DNA from: Paenibacillus sp. J2TS4
Lineage (GTDB): Bacteria; Bacillota; Bacilli; Paenibacillales; NBRC-103111
DNA: 64,000 bases
Assembly (NCBI RefSeq): GCF_018403245.1
Contig: NZ_BOSH01000007.1
Coordinates: 1-64,000, forward strand
Direction: 5' to 3'
Under the pieces are notes generated by a model. It did no database searches. It worked only from the letters and a program-made list of their open reading frames with translations, and was not told where the DNA came from. Below, piece by piece: positions 15,693 through 25,039 of this stretch (position 1 is its first letter; every line of letters begins with the position of its first letter). The translations under genes were made by a program, and so were the position numbers.

Positions 15693-17135
15693 CTAAAACA
15701 GCGGAGATAAAAGACGGGCCGCGACTTCCTTCGCCTTCTGCAGCTTAGGCCGGTTATAGAACGGGGCTGGAATGATTTCCTCGCTGTCCTCGACATCCTG
15801 TAAAAAATCACTTTCCAGCCTGCGAATGGTTGACCGTTCGAACAGGATAGCGTTTAGCTCAAAGTTTTTGAAGAAGCTGCGCAGGTCCATATTCGCGGTC
15901 CCGACCGCAGCCAATATTTCATCTACGAGGATGACTTTGGCATGCATGAATCCTTTTTGATATTTATAGAACCGGACGCCCACCTGCAGCAGCTCACTGA
16001 CATAGGATAAGGACGCCCAATAAACGATTCGGGTATCCGGCACCCCCGGCAGAATAATTCTTACATCTACCCCGCTCATCGCGGCTACCTTCAAAGCCTG
16101 AATGATTCCGGAATCGGGTATGAAATAGGGGGAAGCAATATAAATCCGTTCTCTGGCGGATCCCAGCGCCGCAAAAGTAACCGACAGGATCGCATCCTCC
16201 TCCCCGTCAGGTCCCCCGCTGACGATTTGTACCCATTGAATACTATGGCAGTGGTGCTCGGGGAAGTAGCGACCCGAGTCGAGGCGCTCGCCCCGGACAA
16301 ATTCCCAATCATCCATAAAAGTTCGCTGCAGCGAACGGACAGAATCCCCATAAAGACGCATATGAGTGTCCCGCCAGAAGCCCAACTTGGGGTTGCCGCC
16401 CAAATACTCATCTCCTATGTTGATTCCTCCCAGAAAACCGATCCTTCCATCGACAACAACAATTTTGCGATGATTGCGGTAATTGATCCTCTTATCGATA
16501 AACGCGATTAAGGCCGGTAAAAAACAGCCCGTCTGAACGCCTGCCTCACGTAGTTCCTGTATGTAGCCCTCATCCAGCTCATAGCTGCCAATTCCATCGT
16601 AGATGATGCGGACCTCGACACCTTGCCTCGCCTTGGCAATCAAGGCCGCTTGAAATCTCTGGCCAATGCCATCGTTGCGAATCGTGTAATAGTCCAGGTG
16701 AATGTGATCGGCCGCTTCTTCAATGGCTTTTAATATCGCTTCATAAGCCTCTTCGGCATTAGTCAGTATAGTCACTTCATTCCTGCCGGTCATCTCAGGT
16801 CCGGGACTATTGCGCAGCAGGCCAAGCAGACGCGGATCCAACTCGGGACCCGCTATAACAGACCTGTCCCTTCCTTCCCTATTCGCTTGTCTTCTTCCCC
16901 CTTCTTCTTGAGAAGCACCCAATAGATGAGACCCTTTCCCATTACCTCGCAATGAACGACGGTGACGATGCTTGAACTGCCTGGCAACAAAATAATACAT
17001 AATAAAGCCAAGAATGGGGAAAATAAACAGAACCAGCAGCCAGGCGACGGCCTTGGCCGGGTGGCGATATTCCATCCACACGATAGCTCCGGTTTGAATA
17101 TAAACCACTAGAAGAAAGACGCATATCCAAATCAC
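15693..17135 (-). CDS. cls: Cardiolipin synthase
   Basis: A 480-residue phospholipase-D superfamily cardiolipin synthase, which joins two phosphatidylglycerols. Two N-terminal membrane segments with the PLDc_N pattern (EYRHPAKAVAWLLVLFIFPILG) precede two HKD motifs (HRKIVVVDGRIGFLGG and HAKVILVDEILAAVGTANMD). An unusual Gly/Arg-rich linker (about residues 60-95) separates the membrane part from the first domain. The start is GTG with GAGGTG at 5 bp. It is divergent from the germination operon, only 48 bp away, so promoters overlap. Confidence 0.92.
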   Translation of the reverse strand: MIWICVFLLVVYIQTGAIVWMEYRHPAKAVAWLLVLFIFPILGFIMYYFVARQFKHRHRRSLRGNGKGSHLLGASQEEGGRRQANREGRDRSVIAGPELDPRLLGLLRNSPGPEMTGRNEVTILTNAEEAYEAILKAIEEAADHIHLDYYTIRNDGIGQRFQAALIAKARQGVEVRIIYDGIGSYELDEGYIQELREAGVQTGCFLPALIAFIDKRINYRNHRKIVVVDGRIGFLGGINIGDEYLGGNPKLGFWRDTHMRLYGDSVRSLQRTFMDDWEFVRGERLDSGRYFPEHHCHSIQWVQIVSGGPDGEEDAILSVTFAALGSARERIYIASPYFIPDSGIIQALKVAAMSGVDVRIILPGVPDTRIVYWASLSYVSELLQVGVRFYKYQKGFMHAKVILVDEILAAVGTANMDLRSFFKNFELNAILFERSTIRRLESDFLQDVEDSEEIIPAPFYNRPKLQKAKEVAARLLSPLF

Positions 17136-17183
17136 AGTTTCACCTCGACAACATAGAAGTTTTAAAGACTAGGTGGTAATCCA

Positions 17184-18818
17184 GTGTACCCAAAAAAACG
17201 TCAAAATAATAAAACTGCCGCAGAGGATATTCTTGACTATAATTTCGTCAATGACTTGAAAGAGAGTCCTATTCCTGCCTCTCTTGACGAGAACCGGCGA
17301 ATTCTGAAGGAAATGTTCAACGATTGCTCGGACATCGTGATCCGTCCTTTTGTTATCGAAAAAAATATCCAGGCCCTCGCCGTATTTATTGATGGCCTGG
17401 TCATTTCCGACGTGCTCGATGACGCTCTTAGAAGCTTGATGATCTTGGAAGGGAACGAATCCGAAATAGATCGGATTGTGGAAACGGCGCTGCCCGTATC
17501 GCAAATCCAGACCGCAGACAACTACGGCGAGCTTCTGCTGGGGATTCTTGGCGGGGATACAGGAATTTTCGTAGAAAATCATGATCGCGCGATTCTGCTT
17601 GGCATCCGCGGACCCGAGACTCGTTCCGTTGATGAGCCGAGCAGCGAATCGCTCGTTAGAGGGCCACGAGAAGGCTTTATCGAAAATTTGCGAACCAATA
17701 CAGCTCTCATCCGGCGCAAAGTCAAATCCCCGCGACTGAAGATGAAGCCGCTGGTAGTCGGGAAGCATACGAATACGAACCTCGTCGTCTCCTACATTGA
17801 CGGGCTGGCTGATCCTGCGCTGATCGATGAGGTCGTGCAGAGAATTGAGCTGATTGACATCGATTCCGTCATCGAGTCCGGATACATCGAAGAAATGATC
17901 CAGGACAGCGCTTATTCTCCATTCCCGCAAATGCAGTATACGGAAAGGCCGGATGTGGTCGCCAGCGCGCTCCTGCAGGGAAGAGTGGCCATTCTCGTAG
18001 ACGGCACCCCGTTTGCTTTGCTGGCCCCCACCATCTTCCTGCAGCTCATGCAGGCAGCGGAAGATTATTACGAGCGATTCCAGATCGGGACGCTGCTCCG
18101 GTGGCTGCGCTATCTTTTTTTATTCATGTCGCTGTTCACTCCTGCCTTATATGTGGCTATTACGACATTTCATCCGGAAATGATTCCGACCTCCCTGCTG
18201 CTAAGCGTCTCGGCAGCCCGAGAAGCTATTCCTTTTCCCGCAGTCATCGAAGCCTTGATCATGGAGATCATCTTTGAAGCGTTGAGGGAAGCCGGGGTTC
18301 GTTTGCCTAAATCGGTCGGTTCGGCCGTCGGTATTCTTGGCGCCATAGTTATCGGACAAGCGGCTGTCGAAGCCGGCATCGTGTCCGCTCCGATGGTCAT
18401 CGTCGTTTCCATTACCGGGATTGCTTCGTTTACCATCCCCCATTTTAATGGAGCCATTGCGATCCGGATGCTGCGCTTTCCGCTGCTCATTCTCGCTTCC
18501 CTTTTTGGGATTTTCGGCATTTTGTTAGGAACGATGATCATCCTTGGACATATGGCGAATTTACGTTCTTTTGGCGTCCCCTATCTGTCTCCGATAGGGC
18601 CGACCAAATGGTCCGATCTTAAAGATGCTCTCATTCGCTCCCCCCAATGGAATTTAACGACCCGCCCTTCCTTCCTGGGTGTGCAGAATCCGGTCCGGCT
18701 TGGACAGGAATTGCCGGAGGAGATCAAGCAGAATAACGGTTTAAAAGGACAGCACATTTCCCATCCGCATGCCAATAACCGTCAAGGGGGGACGCAAGAT
18801 GACCAGGGGAAAGAATAA
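17184..18818 (+). CDS. GerA-family spore germinant receptor subunit A
   Basis: A 544-residue germinant-receptor A subunit. The N-terminal soluble region (about 1-300) contains the typical DCSDIVIRPF and GRVAILVDGTPFALLAPTIF; it is followed by about five transmembrane segments and a hydrophilic tail. A subunits assemble in the inner spore membrane with B and C subunits and respond to germinants. The start is GTG at 17184 with AGGTGG at 7 bp. First gene of a four-gene operon; the C-subunit gene overlaps its end. The ligand cannot be predicted. Confidence 0.92.
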   Translation: MYPKKRQNNKTAAEDILDYNFVNDLKESPIPASLDENRRILKEMFNDCSDIVIRPFVIEKNIQALAVFIDGLVISDVLDDALRSLMILEGNESEIDRIVETALPVSQIQTADNYGELLLGILGGDTGIFVENHDRAILLGIRGPETRSVDEPSSESLVRGPREGFIENLRTNTALIRRKVKSPRLKMKPLVVGKHTNTNLVVSYIDGLADPALIDEVVQRIELIDIDSVIESGYIEEMIQDSAYSPFPQMQYTERPDVVASALLQGRVAILVDGTPFALLAPTIFLQLMQAAEDYYERFQIGTLLRWLRYLFLFMSLFTPALYVAITTFHPEMIPTSLLLSVSAAREAIPFPAVIEALIMEIIFEALREAGVRLPKSVGSAVGILGAIVIGQAAVEAGIVSAPMVIVVSITGIASFTIPHFNGAIAIRMLRFPLLILASLFGIFGILLGTMIILGHMANLRSFGVPYLSPIGPTKWSDLKDALIRSPQWNLTTRPSFLGVQNPVRLGQELPEEIKQNNGLKGQHISHPHANNRQGGTQDDQGKE

Positions 18819-19971
18819 AAGAATAAGCGTATTAGCAATGCTTGCCTCCGTCTCCTTGCTGCTGACCGGATGCTGGGATCGATTGGAGATCAATGATATT
18901 GCCATTGTAATGGCTGTAGCGGTCGATAAGGAAGAAAACGGGAATTTTCGGGTGAGTATAGAGGTTCCTCTTGCCAGTCAATTGGGAGGGGCTAAAGGAG
19001 GCGGAGGCGGGACAGGAGGAAGCAAGGCCTATTATATCGACTCGGAAACCGGACCCACCTTCGTTCAGGCCTACACCAAGCTTCAGGATAGAATGTCCAG
19101 AAGACTGAAATTCGGCCATTATCGGGTCATCATTATCGGGGATGAGGCGGCCAAGCATGGAGTCGGAGGCATCTTCGATGTCATTACCCGAAAGCCGGAG
19201 AACCGTCTTACTTCCTATATGATCGTCGCCGAAGGAACGGGGGAAGAATTGATGAAGGCTCAACCGAAGCTGGAAAGATTCTCCGGCGAGGCTATTCGGG
19301 AAATTGTAAAGCAAGGGGATCTAATTTCTTCGAACGTCAAAGATACGGCCTTATCCATGAGCCATCTCGGAAGTGATCCGGTTCTGCCTTTTATGGCAGT
19401 CAAGAAATTGAAGGAAAAGGGTAATAAGGAATCGCAAGAAATTGAATGGCTCGGTTATGCGCAATTTCACGGTGAAAAAATGGTGGATGTTATGAGAAGA
19501 CAAGCGGCCGTAGGCTTATCCTGGCTCAAAAATAATATCAAGCCCGGCACCGTCATCGCCAATTTGGAACATTCGGAAGATCTTATATTTAACGTGCTGC
19601 GCAGTCAAACGACCGTCACCCCTTCATTGAACCAGGACAGAGTCGAATTCGATGTGAATATTGATACCAGGATCACCTTAAGCGAGAACAGAACGAAAGA
19701 GGATCTGACCAATAGACAAGTTTTGGCCAAGGCAAGAAAAATGGCGGCCGACCAGATTAGAGCCCAAGTAGACGAAGCGATTAAAAAAATTCAGAATACT
19801 GGGGCCGATTCCGCGGATTTCGGCTTGAAGGTTTTCCGTCAGAACCCCAGAGCCTGGAAAGCCATCGAGAACGAATGGTCTGAAATGCTGAAGAAAGCGG
19901 AATTCCGGGTTCATATTAAAGTGGACATTACCGAATTCGGTCTGATTTCTGAAAACATTGTAAGGGGGTAA
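18799..19971 (+). CDS. Ger(x)C-family germinant receptor lipoprotein subunit C
   Basis: A 390-residue lipoprotein of the GerAC/GerKC type. The signal peptide ends in a lipobox LLTGC with the lipidated Cys25, followed by WDRLEINDIAIVMAVAVDK, a family signature. An unusual glycine-rich loop (GGGGGTGG) lies about 45 residues after the cysteine. The ATG at 18799 was chosen because AAGGGGGG lies 7 bp before it; it overlaps the A-subunit gene by 20 bp. In most three-gene ger operons the order is A-B-C; here C comes before B. Confidence 0.92.
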   Translation: MTRGKNKRISVLAMLASVSLLLTGCWDRLEINDIAIVMAVAVDKEENGNFRVSIEVPLASQLGGAKGGGGGTGGSKAYYIDSETGPTFVQAYTKLQDRMSRRLKFGHYRVIIIGDEAAKHGVGGIFDVITRKPENRLTSYMIVAEGTGEELMKAQPKLERFSGEAIREIVKQGDLISSNVKDTALSMSHLGSDPVLPFMAVKKLKEKGNKESQEIEWLGYAQFHGEKMVDVMRRQAAVGLSWLKNNIKPGTVIANLEHSEDLIFNVLRSQTTVTPSLNQDRVEFDVNIDTRITLSENRTKEDLTNRQVLAKARKMAADQIRAQVDEAIKKIQNTGADSADFGLKVFRQNPRAWKAIENEWSEMLKKAEFRVHIKVDITEFGLISENIVRG

Positions 19972-19974
19972 ACT

Positions 19975-20232
19975 ATGTCCGGGATCTTTCGAATTCTGTT
20001 TCTCATTGGATATTTAATGTGGATCATCCTCGATTATCGCAAAATCAAAAAAGCGAGATCCAAGTCGATGATGGTGATGTACTATACCATTAATGCCGTA
20101 ACCCTGCTGTTGTTTATTTCGCTACTCGTTAACTACAGACCTCCGACCCCGGTATCGATCTTGAACAATACGGTATACTACTGGGTCAAAGCATGGACAG
20201 GAGAGATTTATTATGTCAACACAGGTCATTAG
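19975..20232 (+). CDS. Small two-helix membrane protein, candidate germinant receptor 'D' subunit
   Basis: An 85-residue protein with two predicted transmembrane helices (FRILFLIGYLMWIILDY and MMVMYYTINAVTLLLFISLL) joined by a basic loop (RKIKKARSKS). It begins 3 bp after the C-subunit gene and overlaps the B-subunit gene by 20 bp. Small two-helix proteins within ger operons, such as GerUD of Bacillus megaterium, are known as D subunits and modulate germination; the size, topology and position fit. I did not detect sequence homology by eye. Confidence 0.7.
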   Translation: MSGIFRILFLIGYLMWIILDYRKIKKARSKSMMVMYYTINAVTLLLFISLLVNYRPPTPVSILNNTVYYWVKAWTGEIYYVNTGH

Positions 20233-21550
20233 CAGCCGGCAGATGGGATTGATTATTGCTTCCTCCATTATTACCGCAGGGATCATTATCGATCCTCAGC
20301 AGTTGGCTCGGAGCACCGGTCATGACGCTATTTTTACGTATTCGGTCTCCTTGCTGTGTTCTTTCCTGATTTGTTATTTCTTCTATTCTCTTGCGAAGAA
20401 ATTTCCCGGAAAGCATTTGTTCGAGATTACATTTATCATCGCCGGTCGTTGGGCAGGCGGGCTAATCAACGCCTTGTTCATCCTTAATATCTGGTTTATT
20501 TTTGCAAGAGATTCCTTTGCCACCACAGCTTTCCTAAGGGCAACCTTGCTGCAGAGAACCCCGCCGGAAATTCTGATCATGCTGTTCGTGATAGTTATGA
20601 TCTACTATGGAAAATCAAGTGTCGAGGTGACCGCACGGGTGAATGAAATTGTGTTTCCGTTCGCCTTTGTAATCATCCTGCTGTTCCCGCTGCTGCTTGT
20701 GAATGAAATTCCGACGGGCCAATGGGAGCCGCTATTCACGCAAACTCCCGCTCAGCTCATCCTTGGAAGCATGCTAAATTCGATTCGCTTTGGAGACTTG
20801 ATCGTCTTCGGCGCTTTCCTGCATACCGTTCAGAATGCCAAGCATTTATTGACGGGCTTGCGCTTCGGAGTTATCTTATCGGCGTTCTGTCTCACGTATA
20901 TGATTGCTACGGCTATTGGTGTTTTTGGAGCTGACATTTTGGCCAAGCTGAACTATCCGGTCTATTCATTGGTTGCCCAAATCAACATTACGGATTTCAT
21001 GGACCGGGTCGATGTGTTCGCCTTCACCATCTATTTTCCGGCGGCGATCATTAATGTGGTACTCTCCTTTACGGCTTTTATTATCGGCATTGCCGCTTTT
21101 ACGTCCAAGAAAGACTCGACTCTCATTGCCCGTTCGGCCGGCTGGATGCTGCTGCTGACCATTCTCATTACTTTCCGAAACTTTGTCGAGATGGGACGAT
21201 TCACCTTCTTCTCTTATCCAGCCTACGTCTTAGCTGTGCAGCCGCCGCTGTTCCTGCTTCTTTTCTTTCTTGCGAAGCGCCATCCTTCTGTACCGGTTCC
21301 CCAACCAACGTCGGATAACCAGCAGGTCTTTTCGGGCAACAGAGCAAAAAAGCCGCCCAAGCCTCTCCGTTTTTGGATAACCTTTACCAATGGCTCTGTT
21401 CTCTTCTCCCTGCTGCTCATCTTGCTGGGCAAGAGCCTTGGGCACCTTTCACCTTGGATCAGAGGTATTGCCGCCATCGGCTACGGAGTTTGTCTGCTGC
21501 TGGCACTGCTGGGTTCCGTCAAGGAAAGAAAACGGGCGGAGGCCAGTTAA
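20213..21550 (+). CDS. GerB-family germinant receptor subunit B (permease-like)
   Basis: A 445-residue polytopic membrane protein of the spore germination GerAB family (APC transporter superfamily) with about ten hydrophobic segments. It starts VISSRQMGLIIASSIITAGIIIDPQQLARSTGHDAIFTY, typical of GerAB/GerKB. A hydrophilic insert (about residues 355-385, Pro/Gln/Lys-rich) precedes the last two helices. GGAGAG lies 7 bp before the ATG. B subunits form the ligand-binding/permease-like part of the receptor. Last gene of the operon. Confidence 0.9.
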   Translation: MSTQVISSRQMGLIIASSIITAGIIIDPQQLARSTGHDAIFTYSVSLLCSFLICYFFYSLAKKFPGKHLFEITFIIAGRWAGGLINALFILNIWFIFARDSFATTAFLRATLLQRTPPEILIMLFVIVMIYYGKSSVEVTARVNEIVFPFAFVIILLFPLLLVNEIPTGQWEPLFTQTPAQLILGSMLNSIRFGDLIVFGAFLHTVQNAKHLLTGLRFGVILSAFCLTYMIATAIGVFGADILAKLNYPVYSLVAQINITDFMDRVDVFAFTIYFPAAIINVVLSFTAFIIGIAAFTSKKDSTLIARSAGWMLLLTILITFRNFVEMGRFTFFSYPAYVLAVQPPLFLLLFFLAKRHPSVPVPQPTSDNQQVFSGNRAKKPPKPLRFWITFTNGSVLFSLLLILLGKSLGHLSPWIRGIAAIGYGVCLLLALLGSVKERKRAEAS

Positions 21551-21697
21551 CCACGGAAGACTATGCGCCCCTGGCTTCATCCGGCCTGTAAGCAAGTCAT
21601 GTGACCGTTTCGCCGCTAATTTATGACTGGAATCACTATGGCTATCGCCGCTTTTCTAGTACAATAGAGAAAACGACGGCACGGGTGGTACGGTATA

Positions 21698-22903
21698 ATG
21701 ATCCAACTGAGAAAGTGGCACTGGTCCGAATGGGTGCTGTTCGGAATTTATTTGTTATCGGCCGGGGTAAGTGCAGGCTACTGGGCCTATTACAATAGTG
21801 ATCAATGGACATTGCTCCCCTTGTGGGGCAATTTCTTGTTGGTCTTTGTTATTTTTTTGATTCCAATTCTTTTTTGGAGACCGGGGTACGTCCATATGGG
21901 TTGGTTTCCTTTGGTTGTCCTATTGACAATCGGAATCTTTCAGCTTGATGCGTACAGAAGCTTTCCAGAAACGATGGAGTTTCTTTCCTACCCGCTGGTC
22001 ATAGTCGGTTTTTTGGCTCATCGGATGAATATTTGGTGGACGGTTCCTGTTTTTATTATCGGTTTCCCCTTCGCCGGCATTTGGCTTTTGGACAAACCCG
22101 GAGTCTTGGATTTTATCCAGATTTTCTTTTCGAGCGGAATCAGCTTTCTCATCGGGCTGGGGCTGCAGCGGATTCTGTCTTCCCATCTTGGAATGAAGCA
22201 GCTTTATGGAGAGAACGTCAAACAGTATGACCTGATCCGCCAGCAAAACGACGCCTTGGAGCAGTATGCCCGGCAAGTGGAAAGCCTGACTCTGTTGGAG
22301 GAAAGAAATCGATTGGCCCGTGAGCTGCACGACACGGTAGGCCACACCTTCACTTCCGTCATTATGGGGATGGATGCGGTCTCCTATTTGATCGAAACCC
22401 ATCCGGATAAAGCCAAGGAGAAGCTGGAGGTGCTCCGCGACGTGACCCGCACCGGGCTGCAGGAAGTCCGCAAAAGCATTCACCAAATTGCTCCGATAGA
22501 CGATAAAGCGCCGCTGGCTCAGCAAATATCGCGGCTGGCCAATGAATTTGCAATTCATACCGGAACTTCCGTCCGGGTGGAAGCTAATGATGAAGATGGA
22601 GACTTCCCCCAACAGCTCAAGCTGACGATCATTCGCTGCCTGCAGGAGGCTCTCACCAATGCCAAGCGGCATGGGCAGGCCACATCTATCATTATCGAGC
22701 TGAAATATGACTCCGAGCTAATCTGCCTGATGGTTAAGGATGATGGTCTGGGCTCCGATAAAATTACAACCGGCTTCGGCTTATCGGGAATGAAGGAAAG
22801 GCTGGCCGCTTGGAGGGGAAATCTGCAAATTCGATCCTTGAAAGGGCTGGGGACTACCGTTATCTGTACCATTCCATATTCACGGCCAAGCGTCAAATCA
22901 TAA
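21698..22903 (+). CDS. Sensor histidine kinase (HisKA_3, NarX/DesK type)
   Basis: A 401-residue kinase. About five N-terminal transmembrane segments (residues 12-160) are followed by a coiled linker, a HisKA_3 dimerisation domain with phospho-acceptor His211 (LARELHDTVGHTFTS), and a HATPase domain with LTNAKRHGQATSI and TTGFGLSGMKERL. The ligand domain is only membrane-embedded, so it probably senses a membrane or envelope state. GGTGG precedes the ATG. It forms a two-gene unit with the response regulator 13 bp downstream. Confidence 0.9.
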   Translation: MIQLRKWHWSEWVLFGIYLLSAGVSAGYWAYYNSDQWTLLPLWGNFLLVFVIFLIPILFWRPGYVHMGWFPLVVLLTIGIFQLDAYRSFPETMEFLSYPLVIVGFLAHRMNIWWTVPVFIIGFPFAGIWLLDKPGVLDFIQIFFSSGISFLIGLGLQRILSSHLGMKQLYGENVKQYDLIRQQNDALEQYARQVESLTLLEERNRLARELHDTVGHTFTSVIMGMDAVSYLIETHPDKAKEKLEVLRDVTRTGLQEVRKSIHQIAPIDDKAPLAQQISRLANEFAIHTGTSVRVEANDEDGDFPQQLKLTIIRCLQEALTNAKRHGQATSIIIELKYDSELICLMVKDDGLGSDKITTGFGLSGMKERLAAWRGNLQIRSLKGLGTTVICTIPYSRPSVKS

Positions 22904-22916
22904 AGGGGGGAAACAG

Positions 22917-23603
22917 ATGAAAGAGATTCGCTTATTACTGGTCGACGATCAGGATTTAATCCGCGAAAGTCTCCATATTGTATTGGATATGGACCCGGAT
23001 ATCGAGGTGGTCGGACTTGCCGAGAACGGAGAGGTAGCTATCGACCTGTGCGCCAGCCAAAAGCCCACGATCGTCTTGATGGACATTCACATGCCGGTAA
23101 TGGATGGCGTAGAAGCGACACGGAAGATCAAAAAACAATGGCCGGAAATTCATGTTATCATCCTGACGACTTTTCAGGAGGTCGATTACGTCGTTCAAGC
23201 ATTGGATTCGGGAGCAGAAGGATATTTGTTAAAGGCTATTCATCCGAGAGAGCTGGCAGCCGGCATTAAGTGGGTGCACAACGGCGGCACGCTAATTCCC
23301 CAGGATATCGCCAAGCTGCTCATTACCGAAATTAAAGGGGATGACTCCTCCTCTGCGAATCCCCAACGAATTCCTTCGGCAGCGCATGCGGAAGCACAGC
23401 CTCCACTGGCCTACGGGCTTAGCGAGCGGGAGTTGGAGGTGCTGAAATGTATTTCCGAAGGGTTAAATAACAAGGAAATAGCCATTAAGCTGTTTTTGTC
23501 GGAAGGCACCGTCAAAAACTACATTTCCAGCATTTATTCCAAGCTGGATGTGCGCGACCGGATGCAGGCAGCTAAAAAAGCAAGCGACGAAGGGATTTTG
23601 TAG
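22917..23603 (+). CDS. NarL/LuxR-type response regulator
   Basis: A 228-residue response regulator. The receiver has the acidic pair D10/D11, phospho-acceptor Asp56 (VLMDIHMPVMDG) and Lys105-region KA (YLLKAIHPREL). A linker follows, and a C-terminal LuxR helix-turn-helix (LSERELEVLKCISEGLNNKEIA, LFLSEGTVKNYISSI). AAAGGGGGG precedes the ATG. It is the cognate partner of the upstream kinase. Targets unknown. Confidence 0.93.
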   Translation: MKEIRLLLVDDQDLIRESLHIVLDMDPDIEVVGLAENGEVAIDLCASQKPTIVLMDIHMPVMDGVEATRKIKKQWPEIHVIILTTFQEVDYVVQALDSGAEGYLLKAIHPRELAAGIKWVHNGGTLIPQDIAKLLITEIKGDDSSSANPQRIPSAAHAEAQPPLAYGLSERELEVLKCISEGLNNKEIAIKLFLSEGTVKNYISSIYSKLDVRDRMQAAKKASDEGIL

Positions 23604-23628
23604 TGTCTGCCGGCTCCAGGCGACAAGC

Positions 23629-23654
23629 AAGGGCCGGAAAAAGTTCCGGCCTTT
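23629..23654. terminator. Bidirectional terminator
   Basis: An 11-bp stem (AAGGGCCGGAA with TTCCGGCCTTT, one G-T pair) and a 3-nt loop separate the convergent response regulator and methyltransferase genes. Confidence 0.85.
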
Positions 23655-23656
23655 GA

Positions 23657-24838
23657 CTATTCCGGAAGAACTCCTTCCAGCCGTTCCTTCAAAGCCTTTT
23701 CGAGATAAGGAGTGACGTGAAGAAACTGCGTAAATTCTCTGTAGCTGGCGGCCAGCTTAGCGATTTGCTCATGAGAGACGGACTGTCGGACGGCACGGAT
23801 GAGCAAGTTTTTAGGGGTGTGCTCCATATCGATGAACTCCACAATCTGCGTCTTATAGCCAACCAACTCCAGCAATCTTGCCCGGGCCGAATCGGTCGCC
23901 AACGCCGACAATCGTTCTTTGATAATGCCGTGATTCAGCATTGGAGCGAGCACAGGGCTGTCTATTTGCGTGAAAAGCTCGTGCTGACAGCAAGGAACCG
24001 ACAAAATCACCTTTGCCCCCCAACGAACCGCCTTCTCCAATGCCGCATCCGTTGCCGTGTCACAAGCATGCAGAGTCACTACCATATCTACCTGACTCAC
24101 TTCGTTATATTGGCCTATGTCCCCGACATAGAACTTCAAATTCTTATAATCCAGCCGCTCCGCCAAAGCAGAGCAATGGGTGATCACATCCTCTTTGAGA
24201 TCCAGGCCGATCGCCCGAATATCCAGCTTTCGGATGTGGACCAAATAATGATACATAGCAAAGGTAAGATAAGATTTACCGCAGCCAAAATCGATAACCG
24301 TAAGTGGACGGTCTTTGGGGAGCTCGTTCACGACATCGTCGATCATTTCGAGAAATCGATTAATTTGCCTGAATTTATCATATTTTGCCGCATGGACCTT
24401 GCCGCTTCCATTCATCACCCCAAGCTCTGCCAAAAAAGGAACCGGTGTCCCTTCCTCAAGCAGATAACGTTTTTTCCGATTATGGGATAACTCAACGGCC
24501 TGCTTGGTCGCTTGTCTTTTCAAAACGGTCGCTTTCCCCTTTTTGTTCACCAGAATTTGGTAATCTGCTCCTTTAGCCTGCCACAGTCCCTGCTTGAACT
24601 GCTCGCTCAGCAAATCGGCCAACTGCTTGGCGGCCTGATCGGGGTCAATATTCTCATGAATGACTTTCTGGCCCATCTGATATGTAAATTGATATTTATG
24701 TTCCCCTTTAATCAATACCGGCTTTATTTTGACTTTATCCGACTGCCCTGAGACTTTGCTCCGCCGGTTGCTTAAGGTAGCCTGGAGAAGGGCTTGTTGA
24801 CCTATTAATTCAGCGGCCAGCTCATATACGTTGTCCAT
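23657..24838 (-). CDS. SAM-dependent methyltransferase (Methyltransf_32-like)
   Basis: A 393-residue protein with a class I methyltransferase domain at about residues 150-310. The SAM motif VIDFGCGKSYLTFAMYHYL and the segments YVGDIGQYNEVSQVDMVVTLHACDTATD and ILSVPCCQHEL match the Methyltransf_32/GSTCD group, which is often linked to tRNA or rRNA modification. The N-terminal 140 residues are lysine-rich and may bind nucleic acid. Substrate unknown. Single-gene unit, convergent with the two-component pair. Confidence 0.82.
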   Translation of the reverse strand: MDNVYELAAELIGQQALLQATLSNRRSKVSGQSDKVKIKPVLIKGEHKYQFTYQMGQKVIHENIDPDQAAKQLADLLSEQFKQGLWQAKGADYQILVNKKGKATVLKRQATKQAVELSHNRKKRYLLEEGTPVPFLAELGVMNGSGKVHAAKYDKFRQINRFLEMIDDVVNELPKDRPLTVIDFGCGKSYLTFAMYHYLVHIRKLDIRAIGLDLKEDVITHCSALAERLDYKNLKFYVGDIGQYNEVSQVDMVVTLHACDTATDAALEKAVRWGAKVILSVPCCQHELFTQIDSPVLAPMLNHGIIKERLSALATDSARARLLELVGYKTQIVEFIDMEHTPKNLLIRAVRQSVSHEQIAKLAASYREFTQFLHVTPYLEKALKERLEGVLPE

Positions 24839-24932
24839 TTAAGATTCCACTTCTTTCTTTCGTTGCTACACCTATTATAAACTACAAATCAAGGATTCCC
24901 CAACAACAGCCGATGAATCCAGACCTCGCGCA

Positions 24933-24983
24933 ATAAAAAGTAAAGACACTCCTTTTCACGAATGTACGGAAAGGGAATGTCTT
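24933..24983 (-). terminator. Probable terminator of yhcN-like gene
   Basis: AAGACA (24943-24948) pairs with TGTCTT (24978-24983), extended by imperfect CTCCTTT / AAAGGGA pairing; on the minus strand a T-rich tract follows. The stem has mismatches, so strength is uncertain. Confidence 0.5.
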
Positions 24984-25039
24984 CAAAATAAGCGAGGAGC
25001 GCCGGCCTGCTGCTTGTATCCATTAATTAGAGCTGTAAA

